From Prevotella sp. (GTDB lineage: Bacteria; Bacteroidota; Bacteroidia; Bacteroidales; Bacteroidaceae): a stretch of DNA of 64,000 nucleotides. Positions 29,774 through 39,629 of this stretch are shown here, in pieces. Under the pieces are notes generated by a model. That model was not told the DNA's origin. It saw only the letters and a list, made by a program, of their open reading frames with translations, and did not search any database. The stretch lies in NCBI GenBank assembly GCA_022775105.1, contig JALFIX010000070.1:1-64000 (forward strand), written 5' to 3'. A program made the position numbers and the translations under genes. The number at the start of each line of letters is the position of its first letter. Position 1 is the first letter of the stretch.

Positions 29774-31789
29774 TTATGGAGTCAACTGATTATTCACCAT
29801 TCGCGTCATGTATGACTGGATGATGGCTTTCACTTGACGCTCCATATCTGTGGCTACCTTTGTCTCTTTCGACAATAGGTTGTCTTTGAGCATGAGGTCG
29901 GTGCGGAATCTATATAGGGCCTTGGCCTTCTGTCCGTCGAATTGCAGGAGCCAGTCGCCCTTGACGTATTGGTACATGCCGTTGAGATAGTTCACTGCCC
30001 ATGTGTCCTCGTCCTTAGTCGTGAGCAGGTCGCAACCAAATGCCACATACTTGCGGTCATATCCTAAATAAGACAATACCGTGGGCATGATGTCAATCTG
30101 TTGCGCGATGGCGTTGCGCATACCTGGTTTCAAGTCTCCGCTTGGATCGAAGAAGATAATCGGCGAGCAAAATCCGCCGAGGTCTGTCTGATAATACGCA
30201 TGGTCGCTCAGGTTGGTGTGGTCGCTTGTTATTACAAACAAGGTGTTGTTATACCAAGGTTGCTTCTTGGCCTTCTCGAAGAACAGGCGCAAGGCATTGT
30301 CTGTGTATCTTATGCACTTGTGTATGGCTATGCCCTCTTCCTTATATATATCCTTGTATTTCTCAGGTATCTTGTAGGGATGATGGGATGAGGCGGTGAA
30401 GACAGCCGACACAAAAGGTTGCTTGAACTCTGACATCTTCGTGGCAAAGAACTGCAGGAATGGTTCATCCCATATAGCCCACATGCCGTCGAAGTCGTTG
30501 TCGCCTCCAAACCGTTTGTCGGCATCATATTCCGTTCTGCCGAAATAGTCGATAAATCCAGTCTTGCGCGCAAATGCCTGGAAACCCATCGAGCCGTTCT
30601 CTGCCCCGTGGAAGAAGGCTGAATAATATCCCTTGTTCTTCAGTTCGCCCGCAATTCCGCTCACGTCGTTCATCGAGGCGGGAGTGAGGAAGAACGGTTC
30701 TACAAACATCGGGATGCTCGACAATATGCTCGGCATACCGTCGATGCTCTTCCTACCGTTGCAATAAGAGTAGAGGAATGTCTGGCTATGCTGCATCAGT
30801 GAATCCACAAAAGGAGTATATCCCTTGTATTTCCCTCCGTCGAGCCATTTGTTGTAGCCACCGATATATTCCCTTCCGAAACTCTCGACGATTAGAATCA
30901 CTACGTTCTTCTTTGATGACTGATTACTGATTATTGATGATTGATTATTGATTATTGATGACTGATTATTTCTGAGGGGTGAATATAGTGCGTTCATTTC
31001 TTCCTCTGACATATATTCGGGAATCTCGAAGACCTTTTTGCCTATGGTGCGGATGAGCGAGAATGGGGTGTTGAGCACAATGCCAGCCTCCTGTGGATGA
31101 GCCACATATTGGTTGGCATTGCTGATGGTTATAGGTCTCACGGCTGTGGTTGCACCACCGCGCATACCGCATATACAAAGAGGGATAAAGAGCCCGAAGC
31201 AAACTGTCTGCACAATGTAATATCTGACGAGTTCCCTGCCTCGTGGCTTGCCTGCAGCGTAAGTCCTTAGCTTGCTATTGCCCAACAGATTGCCATCACC
31301 CATGAAATAGAATTTCCACAATCCCCACATTAATATAATAAATAGGAGAACAAGATACCAGTGGCTGAGGAACTCCACACCGATGACACTGCCGATGTTC
31401 CCCTCGTTGCTGAACTCCGAGAACACGGTGGTGGTAGTGCGTCGCATGGTGTATTTGAAATACACGCAGTCGGCGAGGTTGGCGGCTAAGCATGCTCCAT
31501 TCACTATGATATACACCCACTTGGCCGTCATCTGCCATCCCCTCATCTCCTTATAATGCAGAGGTATTAGCATCAGCAAGGCATATAATACATTAGTATA
31601 TAGTATGGCAGAAGTGTCGAACATCCATGCCCCATGCATCATCTCCGGCACTGAACTCCATTGGAAATCCGAGGCGAACATTCCCCAGTTCTCCATCACG
31701 AATGCCACACGGCACACGCCGTAGGCAATATATATTAATATAAGGTTAAGTAAAAACCTCAAAGGTGTTGTTCCTAATAAATTCTTCAT
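29774..31789 (-). CDS. LTA synthase/sulfatase-family membrane protein
   Basis: N-terminal TM helices; NVVILIVESFGREYIGGYN; SDHTNLSDHAYYQTD. Confidence 0.87.
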   Translation of the reverse strand: MKNLLGTTPLRFLLNLILIYIAYGVCRVAFVMENWGMFASDFQWSSVPEMMHGAWMFDTSAILYTNVLYALLMLIPLHYKEMRGWQMTAKWVYIIVNGACLAANLADCVYFKYTMRRTTTTVFSEFSNEGNIGSVIGVEFLSHWYLVLLFIILMWGLWKFYFMGDGNLLGNSKLRTYAAGKPRGRELVRYYIVQTVCFGLFIPLCICGMRGGATTAVRPITISNANQYVAHPQEAGIVLNTPFSLIRTIGKKVFEIPEYMSEEEMNALYSPLRNNQSSIINNQSSIISNQSSKKNVVILIVESFGREYIGGYNKWLDGGKYKGYTPFVDSLMQHSQTFLYSYCNGRKSIDGMPSILSSIPMFVEPFFLTPASMNDVSGIAGELKNKGYYSAFFHGAENGSMGFQAFARKTGFIDYFGRTEYDADKRFGGDNDFDGMWAIWDEPFLQFFATKMSEFKQPFVSAVFTASSHHPYKIPEKYKDIYKEEGIAIHKCIRYTDNALRLFFEKAKKQPWYNNTLFVITSDHTNLSDHAYYQTDLGGFCSPIIFFDPSGDLKPGMRNAIAQQIDIMPTVLSYLGYDRKYVAFGCDLLTTKDEDTWAVNYLNGMYQYVKGDWLLQFDGQKAKALYRFRTDLMLKDNLLSKETKVATDMERQVKAIIQSYMTRMVNNQLTP

Positions 31790-31811
31790 TTAATAATATT
31801 TTTCACTTAAT

Positions 31812-31932
31812 AAACACAGAGTCACGGAGTTGCAGAGTTTTTTAATTTTTCAACACAAAGCTACAAAGCTTACATAAACCTTTGTTCCTTTGTGTTTAAA
31901 TAAAACCTCTGTTCCTCAGTGTCTCTGTGTTT
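31812..31932. repeat. Nested CACAGAG/CACAAAG-type inverted repeat
   Basis: Outer AAACACAGAGTCACGGAG..CTCAGTGTCTCTGTGTTT, inner AACACAAAGC..CCTTTGTGTTT. Confidence 0.75.
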
Positions 31933-31951
31933 ACCCCATAAAAGATTATTT

Positions 31952-32737
31952 TCAACACCCCAGCGCCACGTCCAGCACCATCATCAGCACAAATCCAATG
32001 GCGAAGCCAATGGTGCTGATATTGCTGTGCTCACCTGCACTCGCCTCGGGGATAAGCTCCTCAATCACCACATACAGCATCGAGCCGGCTGCAAAGGCAA
32101 GCATATAAGGCATTGCGGGAGTGAGCCACGACGTGAGCAGGATAACGAGTATAGCCCCGATAGGCTCCACAATACCGCTCATACTGCCGATTAGGAAAGA
32201 GCGCCAGCGCGAGTTGCCTTCCGCCTTCAGAGGCATCGACACAATAGCCCCTTCGGGAATATTCTGTATGGCAATACCTATTGACATCGTCAGGGCACCC
32301 ATTGCCGTAATGCCCATATCCCCTGAAAGGAATCCTGAAAGCACCACTCCCACAGCCATTCCCTCGGGCAGATTGTGAATGGTGACCGCAAGCGAGAGCA
32401 TCGCCGTGCGCGAGAGTCCTGACTTCATTCCCTCGGGATGGTCGTCGCCTATATGCAAGTGGGGAGTGAACTGGTCGATGGCAAGTAGGAATCCTATGCC
32501 AAGCAAGAATCCCACTGCCGACGGCAAAACCCTCATAATACCCTCCGCATCGGCGGTAAACTCGAGACTTGGCATAAGCAGCGACCAGAACGATGCCGCC
32601 ACCATCACTCCCGAGGCAAAGCCGAGGAGCGATTTCTGCACCACCACATTCATCTCATGGCGCATGAAAAACACGAATGACGCGCCAAGTACAGTGCCCA
32701 AGAATGGCACCAATAAACCTATTGCAATTCCGTCCAT
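31952..32737 (-). CDS. ZIP family metal transporter
   Basis: TIHNLPEGMAVGV and IQNIPEGAIVSMPL motifs. Confidence 0.92.
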   Translation of the reverse strand: MDGIAIGLLVPFLGTVLGASFVFFMRHEMNVVVQKSLLGFASGVMVAASFWSLLMPSLEFTADAEGIMRVLPSAVGFLLGIGFLLAIDQFTPHLHIGDDHPEGMKSGLSRTAMLSLAVTIHNLPEGMAVGVVLSGFLSGDMGITAMGALTMSIGIAIQNIPEGAIVSMPLKAEGNSRWRSFLIGSMSGIVEPIGAILVILLTSWLTPAMPYMLAFAAGSMLYVVIEELIPEASAGEHSNISTIGFAIGFVLMMVLDVALGC

Positions 32738-32836
32738 ATAATTAAATTATGCTGCAAAATTAATCATTTTATTGCATATCTTATTCAATTTGCAAACATT
32801 TAACACCAAACTCTTGTCAGATTAAGGAAAAAAAGC

Positions 32837-32844
32837 TATTTTTG
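32837..32844 (+). promoter_or_regulatory. Bacteroidota -7 element TATTTTTG
   Basis: TAnnTTTG upstream of the GH94 gene. Confidence 0.5.
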
Positions 32845-32890
32845 CACAAAAAAAAGTATTAACCAGAACTTAATAATACAAAAAGACAAA

Positions 32891-35368
32891 ATGGAAAAAA
32901 GGTACGGACATTTCGATGACGCCAACCGTGAGTATGTCATCACCGACCCCAAGACCCCATGGCCTTGGATCAATTATCTCGGCAACGAGGATTTCTTTTC
33001 ACTGATATCCAACACCGCCGGTGGATATAGTTTCTATAAGGATGCCAAGTTCCGCCGCATCACCCGCTATCGCTACAACAATGTGCCGATGGACAACGAC
33101 GGACGCTATTTCTACATCAAGGATGGCGACACGATATGGAGTCCGGGATGGAAACCGTGCCGCACGCCACTCGACTCCTACGAGTGCCGCCATGGTATGG
33201 GATATACGCGCATCACCGGTGTGAAGAACGGCATCGAGGCTTCCGCCCTCTTCTTCGTGCCTCTCAAAACTTGGGCTGAGGTGCAGAAGCTCACATTGCG
33301 CAACACAACCGCTGAGCCTAAGAGCCTGAAACTTTTCTCTTTCACCGAGTGGTGCCTGTGGAATGCCGCCACCGATATGGAGAACTTCCAGCGCAACTTC
33401 TCTACCGGTGAGGTGGAGATTGAAGGCTCTACCATATATCACAAGACTGAGTACCGCGAGCGTCGCAATCACTATGCTTTCTATACGGTAAACACTGATA
33501 TCCAAGGATTTGACACCGACCGCGAGACCTTCGTGGGATTGTATAGCGAGAAATCAGCCCCCGATGCAGTCGTGGAGGGCAAGCCCCGCAACAGTCATGC
33601 CCACGGATGGAGTCCTATCGCCTCACAATATATAGAGGTGGAGCTTGCCCCTGGGGAAAGCAAGGACTTCGTGTTCCTCCTCGGATATATCGAAAATGAG
33701 CAGGATGAGAAGTTCGAGTCCAAGCAGGTTATCAATAAGACCAAGGCACACACCCTTATCGAGGCTTTCAACACTACGGCCAAGGCTGACGCCGCCTTTG
33801 CACAGTTGAAGGACTACTGGAACCGGCTGCTTTCTATATATAGTGTGAAGAGCGGCAACGACAAGCTCGACCGCATGGTGAACATCTGGAACCAATACCA
33901 GTGTATGGTGACGTTCAACTTCTCACGTTCTGCCTCGTTCTTCGAGAGTGGAGTAGGGCGTGGAATGGGATTCCGCGACTCCAACCAGGACCTCGTCGGT
34001 TTTGTTCATCTTGTGCCAAGTCGTGCACGTCAGCGCATCATCGACATCGCCTCTACTCAGTTCCCCGACGGAGGATGCTACCATCAGTATCAGCCCCTCA
34101 CCAAGCGAGGAAACAACGATATCGGTGGCGGATTCAACGACGACCCATGCTGGCTCATCTTCGGTACTGCCGCCTATCTCAAGGAGACTGGCGACTTCTC
34201 TATCCTTGTCGAACCAGTGCCATTCGACAATCAACCAGGAAGCGAGAAAACCCTCTTTGAACATCTCAAGATATCAATGGAGCATGTCACCAATAACCTC
34301 GGTCCTCATGCCTTGCCACTCATCGGTCGTGCCGACTGGAACGACTGTCTCAACCTCAACTGCTTCTCTTGGGATCCCAACGAGAGTTTCCAAACCACAG
34401 AGAACAAGAGCGAAGGCTCGAAGGCTGAATCACTCATGATTGCAGGCTTGTTCGTGGTTACAGGCAAGGAATATGCAAAGCTCTGCCGCACTCTCGCCGC
34501 CCGTGGTGAGGATGCCGCCAAATATGGCATTGCCGACTTCACCGCCGAGGCAGATGCCATGGAGAAGGCAGTGAACAGCATGGACGAGGCTGTGCAGAAG
34601 CACGGATGGGACGGCGAGTGGTATCTCCGTGCCTACGACTTCTATGGCAACAAGATTGGTTCAAGCGAGAACGAGGAAGGCAAGATCTTCATCGAGAGCC
34701 AGGGCTGGTGCACCATGGCTGGCATCGGACTCGACAAGGGTATGGTTGACAAGGCCATAGACTCAGTTGAGAAGATGATGGACTGCGAGCATGGCATTGT
34801 GCTCAACAATCCCGCCTATACCGTATATCACGTCGAGATGGGTGAGATTTCATCCTATCCCGAGGGCTACAAGGAGAATGCCGGAATATTCTGCCACAAC
34901 AACCCATGGGTTATCATCGGTATGACAGTGGCAGGACGAGGCAACGAGGCTTGGGAGCACTACACCAAGATTCTGCCTTCATACGTGGAGGAAAGTCAAC
35001 AGACTCTCCACAAGGTTGAGCCATACGTCAACTGTCAGATGGTGGCAGGTAAGGATGCCTACAAGCCCGGCGAGGGCAAGAACTCATGGCTCACAGGAAC
35101 TGCCGCATGGATGTGGCTCACCGTCAGCCAGTATATCCTCGGCATCCAGCCCGACTACGACGGACTTGCCGTTCGTCCCTGTCTCCCTTCCACAGCCAAG
35201 GAATACACCGTCACCCGTCGTTATCGTGATGCCGAATATGTCATCACCGTCAAGAACCCCGACGGCAAGCAGTCTGCCAAGGTGTCTCTCGTAATCGATG
35301 GACAGCCCGTAGCCGGCGACGTGATACCCTACGCTCCCGGCAAGCACGAGGTAGTGGCAACGCTTTAA
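32891..35368 (+). CDS. GH94 cellobiose/cellodextrin phosphorylase-like
   Basis: 825 aa; [31 protein letters not shown]. Confidence 0.9.
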   Translation: MEKRYGHFDDANREYVITDPKTPWPWINYLGNEDFFSLISNTAGGYSFYKDAKFRRITRYRYNNVPMDNDGRYFYIKDGDTIWSPGWKPCRTPLDSYECRHGMGYTRITGVKNGIEASALFFVPLKTWAEVQKLTLRNTTAEPKSLKLFSFTEWCLWNAATDMENFQRNFSTGEVEIEGSTIYHKTEYRERRNHYAFYTVNTDIQGFDTDRETFVGLYSEKSAPDAVVEGKPRNSHAHGWSPIASQYIEVELAPGESKDFVFLLGYIENEQDEKFESKQVINKTKAHTLIEAFNTTAKADAAFAQLKDYWNRLLSIYSVKSGNDKLDRMVNIWNQYQCMVTFNFSRSASFFESGVGRGMGFRDSNQDLVGFVHLVPSRARQRIIDIASTQFPDGGCYHQYQPLTKRGNNDIGGGFNDDPCWLIFGTAAYLKETGDFSILVEPVPFDNQPGSEKTLFEHLKISMEHVTNNLGPHALPLIGRADWNDCLNLNCFSWDPNESFQTTENKSEGSKAESLMIAGLFVVTGKEYAKLCRTLAARGEDAAKYGIADFTAEADAMEKAVNSMDEAVQKHGWDGEWYLRAYDFYGNKIGSSENEEGKIFIESQGWCTMAGIGLDKGMVDKAIDSVEKMMDCEHGIVLNNPAYTVYHVEMGEISSYPEGYKENAGIFCHNNPWVIIGMTVAGRGNEAWEHYTKILPSYVEESQQTLHKVEPYVNCQMVAGKDAYKPGEGKNSWLTGTAAWMWLTVSQYILGIQPDYDGLAVRPCLPSTAKEYTVTRRYRDAEYVITVKNPDGKQSAKVSLVIDGQPVAGDVIPYAPGKHEVVATL

Positions 35369-35391
35369 TTATTAACTCAACTTACGGAAGT

Positions 35392-35491
35392 GGGGAAGTT
35401 AAAGAAGTTAAGGGAGTTAAAGACGTATGTTTTTCCCCCGAAAACTTCCTAAATGAACGAAAAGACAATTGTCTTTAACTCCTTTAACTCC
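35392..35491 (+). repeat. GGAGTTAAA-array element, copy 4
   Basis: AGGGAGTTAAAGACGTATGTTTTTCCCCCGAAAACTTCC...AAAGACAATTGTCTTTAACTCC. Confidence 0.8.
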
Positions 35492-35530
35492 AAAAAGTTG
35501 AGCAAATGCGAAACTTAAGTTATAAATTTT

Positions 35531-36865
35531 ATGAAGGTATTAAGGAGATTTCTTGTCGTTTTGTCGGTATTGCTGGCATCGACATCTGTGGTGGCTGAGT
35601 CCACCGAACCGGTAGTCGGAATTGTCAACCGCACGAATTGCGGTGGTTTTTGGCGTTATGACTTCAACTATGAGACTGTTGATGCCGACGGCGAGACACC
35701 CATCGTGCTCTCCGCAGCCATCTTCATGACCCCGGATGTTCACGACAAGGAACTGAAGGCTAAAGGATGTGGACTGATTAACCACTACACCATCACCGAC
35801 GACACGCAGCGCCCCACCAACGTGCAAAGTGGATTCACGCTCGAAGGAATCCTGACCAACTCAAACTATTTCATGATTGAGTCAGACGGATTCGGGTTCG
35901 GACTTGATGTAAAGAACAACCAGAAGTACCTTCAGGGCAGGGCGGCGGCACGTGTGAACATCGACGCATTCCTTGCCGGGCGCAAGCTGCTGGAGGCTGA
36001 GGGATATGAATATGAGAACGTGGTGCTCAACCTCGGCTATTCCCAAGGCGGCAACTCGGGCATGTGGGTCAACCGTCTTGTGGCAGAGGGCTATCGCAGT
36101 GATGAACTGCCCAAGATTGATTATTGCATCATCGGCGGCGGTCCCTACGACATGTATGCGCATTACCGCAAACTTGCATCGGATAATATGTCGCAATACC
36201 CTGTAGCCCTGCCCCTTATCCTCAGCGGAATGATTGACGCAGGTGGATATAAGGTGAAGAACGAGGACCTTTTCAACGACGATTTCGTGCAATATCTGCC
36301 CGAACTGTTCGACTCAAAGGAACACGACACGGATTACATCAACAACTTCATCTACGAGAAGTATGGTAGTGCCAACGACAAAAGTCTGCCTATCGACAAA
36401 ATTGTGAAACCGGCATTCTTCGACGAGGACAGTGAGACGATGCAGGATATCATCTATCACCTGAAGCAGAACTCCCTCGTATATGACACATGGAAGCCAG
36501 AGAATACCGACCGTATCTCATTTGTACATTCCACGGCCGACGAGGTTGTCCCCTTCCTCAACCAGGAAAGCATGGAGACCCATCTGCTTGCCAATGGCTA
36601 TGACACCTTCGACATCGACGACTCCTCCACCGAAAAACATACCGACACCGGCACTTATTATGTATTGAAGGCAGCTGTGCTTATCAGTTCATTTGTCCCT
36701 GCAGGCTTGGAGGACGTGTTCAGCAGGATGCCGGCTGAGAACACTCACGACATCTACAGTATCGACGGCCGCCTGATTCGCAAGAACACAACGCTTAGCG
36801 ATGCCTTCCGCACATTGCCCAAGGGAGTATATGTCATTAACGGACGCAAGATTGTCAAGGAGTAA
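35531..36865 (+). CDS. Secreted alpha/beta hydrolase (lipase/prolyl peptidase-like) with T9SS-like C-terminal tail
   Basis: Signal peptide; LNLGYSQGGNSG (GxSxGG); C-terminal IYSIDGRLIRK..LPKGVYVINGRKIVK. Confidence 0.7.
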   Translation: MKVLRRFLVVLSVLLASTSVVAESTEPVVGIVNRTNCGGFWRYDFNYETVDADGETPIVLSAAIFMTPDVHDKELKAKGCGLINHYTITDDTQRPTNVQSGFTLEGILTNSNYFMIESDGFGFGLDVKNNQKYLQGRAAARVNIDAFLAGRKLLEAEGYEYENVVLNLGYSQGGNSGMWVNRLVAEGYRSDELPKIDYCIIGGGPYDMYAHYRKLASDNMSQYPVALPLILSGMIDAGGYKVKNEDLFNDDFVQYLPELFDSKEHDTDYINNFIYEKYGSANDKSLPIDKIVKPAFFDEDSETMQDIIYHLKQNSLVYDTWKPENTDRISFVHSTADEVVPFLNQESMETHLLANGYDTFDIDDSSTEKHTDTGTYYVLKAAVLISSFVPAGLEDVFSRMPAENTHDIYSIDGRLIRKNTTLSDAFRTLPKGVYVINGRKIVKE

Positions 36866-36896
36866 ACAGTGACTTCACTCTTCATTCCATCGAACA

Positions 36897-37670
36897 TTAC
36901 AATCCCAAACGATAGCCCACCGTGACGGAGAACACACTGCTGCGCATCTTGTCTGCGTAACCGTCGAGATTCCACTTGTTCAATCCGATGCGGTATTGGG
37001 CTTCGAGGATGACATTCTCATATTCATAGGAAAAACCTACGGGAATCGAGATGTCGAAATGCTTGTAGCCGTCCTTCACGTCGAGTTCTTCTGAGAGATA
37101 TACATCGCTGCCATCCTGTGCGGGATTGCCGTCGGCGTCATAGTAGATGATATTGCCGGGATTCAACCTGTCGTAGAGTCCCGACACTACATTGTACTTG
37201 AGTTTTGCCGACAGCATGAATCCCAACTGCACTCCGGCCTTCAGGGCGAAGTTGTCGGTGAGATAGACATTACACTTGACAGGGACATTCAGAAATCCAA
37301 AGTTAACCCTCATATCCTCATATTTGCTGAATTTATACAAATTATCCGAGCCTTCCGCCTTATCGGCATAATGGAAATCCTTGAATTTCTCGCTCAGCAA
37401 GGCATACATAGCCCCTACAGTCACGCCGATTCGGTCGTGCACCATGTATTCGACATCCAAGCCTCCCTCATATCCCAACTTATAGGATGAGTTGACGCAT
37501 TTGCTGCCGTCTTCGCCAAACCACATTTTGTCGCCTGAGAGTTTGGAGAGATTCACCCCCAACCTCGGTATTATCGACCATTCGCCTGTCTCGCGCTTCT
37601 GTGCGTCGGCATTTGCAGTCATGCCGCAAACGAGCAACACAGCCATAATCCTTGAAATCACGTTCTTCAT
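36897..37670 (-). CDS. PorT-family outer-membrane beta-barrel protein
   Basis: Signal peptide; barrel-type alternating strands and terminal SVTVGYRLGL. Confidence 0.8.
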   Translation of the reverse strand: MKNVISRIMAVLLVCGMTANADAQKRETGEWSIIPRLGVNLSKLSGDKMWFGEDGSKCVNSSYKLGYEGGLDVEYMVHDRIGVTVGAMYALLSEKFKDFHYADKAEGSDNLYKFSKYEDMRVNFGFLNVPVKCNVYLTDNFALKAGVQLGFMLSAKLKYNVVSGLYDRLNPGNIIYYDADGNPAQDGSDVYLSEELDVKDGYKHFDISIPVGFSYEYENVILEAQYRIGLNKWNLDGYADKMRSSVFSVTVGYRLGL

Positions 37671-37843
37671 AATCGTTGGTATTTAATTGATTGTTTAAAT
37701 GTCATGTGCAAAGGTAATGATAATATTCGAAAAACAACAATATTTTAATGGAAAAATGCATTTTTTATTTGGATATGTGACAATTAATGCTTAATTTTGC
37801 AGCGAAATGCGGGCTTACCTCTCCTGCAACAGACATTAAAGCT

Positions 37844-39493
37844 ATGGGTACATATATAAACAAAGGTAATAGTGAGTTTCGTGACATTGTCACTCACGAG
37901 TATGTTGACAAGACATCGCTGATACCACTTATCAACGCCACGCTCAACTCCGAGCGTCGCTACAGTTGCGTCACACGCAGCCGCCGCTTCGGCAAGTCGA
38001 TGGCGGCCAAGATGCTGTGCGCCTACTACGACAAGTCGTGTGACTCGCGCGAGCTTTTCGTGGGATTGAAGGCAGAGCAGGACAAGTCGTTTGACACTTA
38101 TCTCAACAAGTACCGTGTGCTTTATCTTGACGTGACTTCATTTACTGCAAGGCCTGAGTTGCGTGTGAATATCGTGCGAAACATCCAGAATGAGATTTGT
38201 TCTGAATTAAAGAAGAATTTCCCCGATGTTGACTATTCGGAGACAACTGATCTTATGGGGGTGCTTTCAGCTATTCACGAAGCCACAGGCGAAAAGTTCT
38301 TTTTTATCATCGACGAGTGGGATGCCATCTGCCGCGAGTTGCCCCTTTGCCATAAGATGAAGGGCGCCCCCGAGACCGTCACTCCCACTATTATGGATGA
38401 GTATGTCATGCTGCTCCGCCGCTTGTTCAAGACACAGGACTCCGACAAGGTCTTTGCCGGGGCGTATCTCACAGGCATCCTGCCTATTAAAAGATATAAC
38501 ACCGAGTCGGCGCTGAACAACTTCCGCGAATATTCAATGATTAATCCAGGCAGAATTTGCTCGTCTTTTGGATTCACACATGACGAAGTTCTGTCTCTTT
38601 GTCAGGAATACGACATGGACATAAGTGAGATGGAACGCTGGTATGACGGATATCGCATTGGCAATGTATCGCATATTTTCAATCCGTATTCCGTGATGAG
38701 GGCAATTGACGATAACCGATATAGAAGCTACTGGACATCAACCGGTGCCTACGACTCTGTCATCACCTATATTCAAATGAATTACGATGGACTCAAAGAC
38801 GACATCATACGTATGCTGTCAGGAGAGCATGTGTATGTAGATACGACAGAGTTTCTTAATGACATGCATATCATAAGGAGCAAGAACGACGTGCTCACTG
38901 TGCTTATTCACCTTGGTTACTTAGCATACGATGAAGATGAACAAGAATGTTTTATACCGAACAAGGAAGTTGGCGACGAACTGAACAACGCCATAAAGGC
39001 CACTTCCTGGGAACCGTTGATTAAGACAATACAAAATTCCAAGGCCCTTCTCAATGCCACCATCTCAGGCAACGAGCAAGCCGTGGCTTCCGCTATCGAC
39101 CTGGCTCACGACGAGAACACGAGCATACTCTCATACAACGACGAGAACTCGCTTGCCTGCGTGCTCTCCGTGGCGTATATATGGGCGAAGAACGAATATG
39201 TCATCCACCGCGAATATGCCACGGGCAAGGGCTATGCCGACCTCGTGATGATACCTCGCCGCAATGTCAGCAAGCCAGCCCTTGTGATAGAGCTGAAATT
39301 CAATAACTCAGCCGACACCGCCATCGACCAGATAAAGCGCAAGCAATATCCCGCAAAGATTGCCGAATACACCGGCGACATACTGCTCGTGGGCATCAAC
39401 TATGATAAAGAGACGAAACTGCATACTTGCAGGATTGAAAGGTCGGTGAGTCCTTGCTTACCCTGCGTCCGCCGGGGTCATACAAAAAGATGA
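37844..39493 (+). CDS. AAA-ATPase-like protein with C-terminal PD-(D/E)XK nuclease-like domain
   Basis: TRSRRFGKSMAAKML, FFIIDEWDAICR; C-terminal GKGYADLVMIPRR..ALVIELKF. Confidence 0.88.
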   Translation: MGTYINKGNSEFRDIVTHEYVDKTSLIPLINATLNSERRYSCVTRSRRFGKSMAAKMLCAYYDKSCDSRELFVGLKAEQDKSFDTYLNKYRVLYLDVTSFTARPELRVNIVRNIQNEICSELKKNFPDVDYSETTDLMGVLSAIHEATGEKFFFIIDEWDAICRELPLCHKMKGAPETVTPTIMDEYVMLLRRLFKTQDSDKVFAGAYLTGILPIKRYNTESALNNFREYSMINPGRICSSFGFTHDEVLSLCQEYDMDISEMERWYDGYRIGNVSHIFNPYSVMRAIDDNRYRSYWTSTGAYDSVITYIQMNYDGLKDDIIRMLSGEHVYVDTTEFLNDMHIIRSKNDVLTVLIHLGYLAYDEDEQECFIPNKEVGDELNNAIKATSWEPLIKTIQNSKALLNATISGNEQAVASAIDLAHDENTSILSYNDENSLACVLSVAYIWAKNEYVIHREYATGKGYADLVMIPRRNVSKPALVIELKFNNSADTAIDQIKRKQYPAKIAEYTGDILLVGINYDKETKLHTCRIERSVSPCLPCVRRGHTKR

Positions 39494-39583
39494 ATCTTGA
39501 AATAGGCAAAGGATACAGGAAGGACGAGGATAGATTCCGCAAGATCTGCGAAATGGCTGAGGGCTATCTGCCGAAGATATAAT

Positions 39584-39622
39584 GAAAAAAGGGAGCGAAA
39601 CGATAGTTTTTCTCCCTTTTTC
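39584..39622. terminator. Bidirectional terminator at the end of the restriction-type operon
   Basis: GAAAAAAGGGAG...TTTTTCTCCCTTTTTC. Confidence 0.75.
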
Positions 39623-39629
39623 TTTGTAT

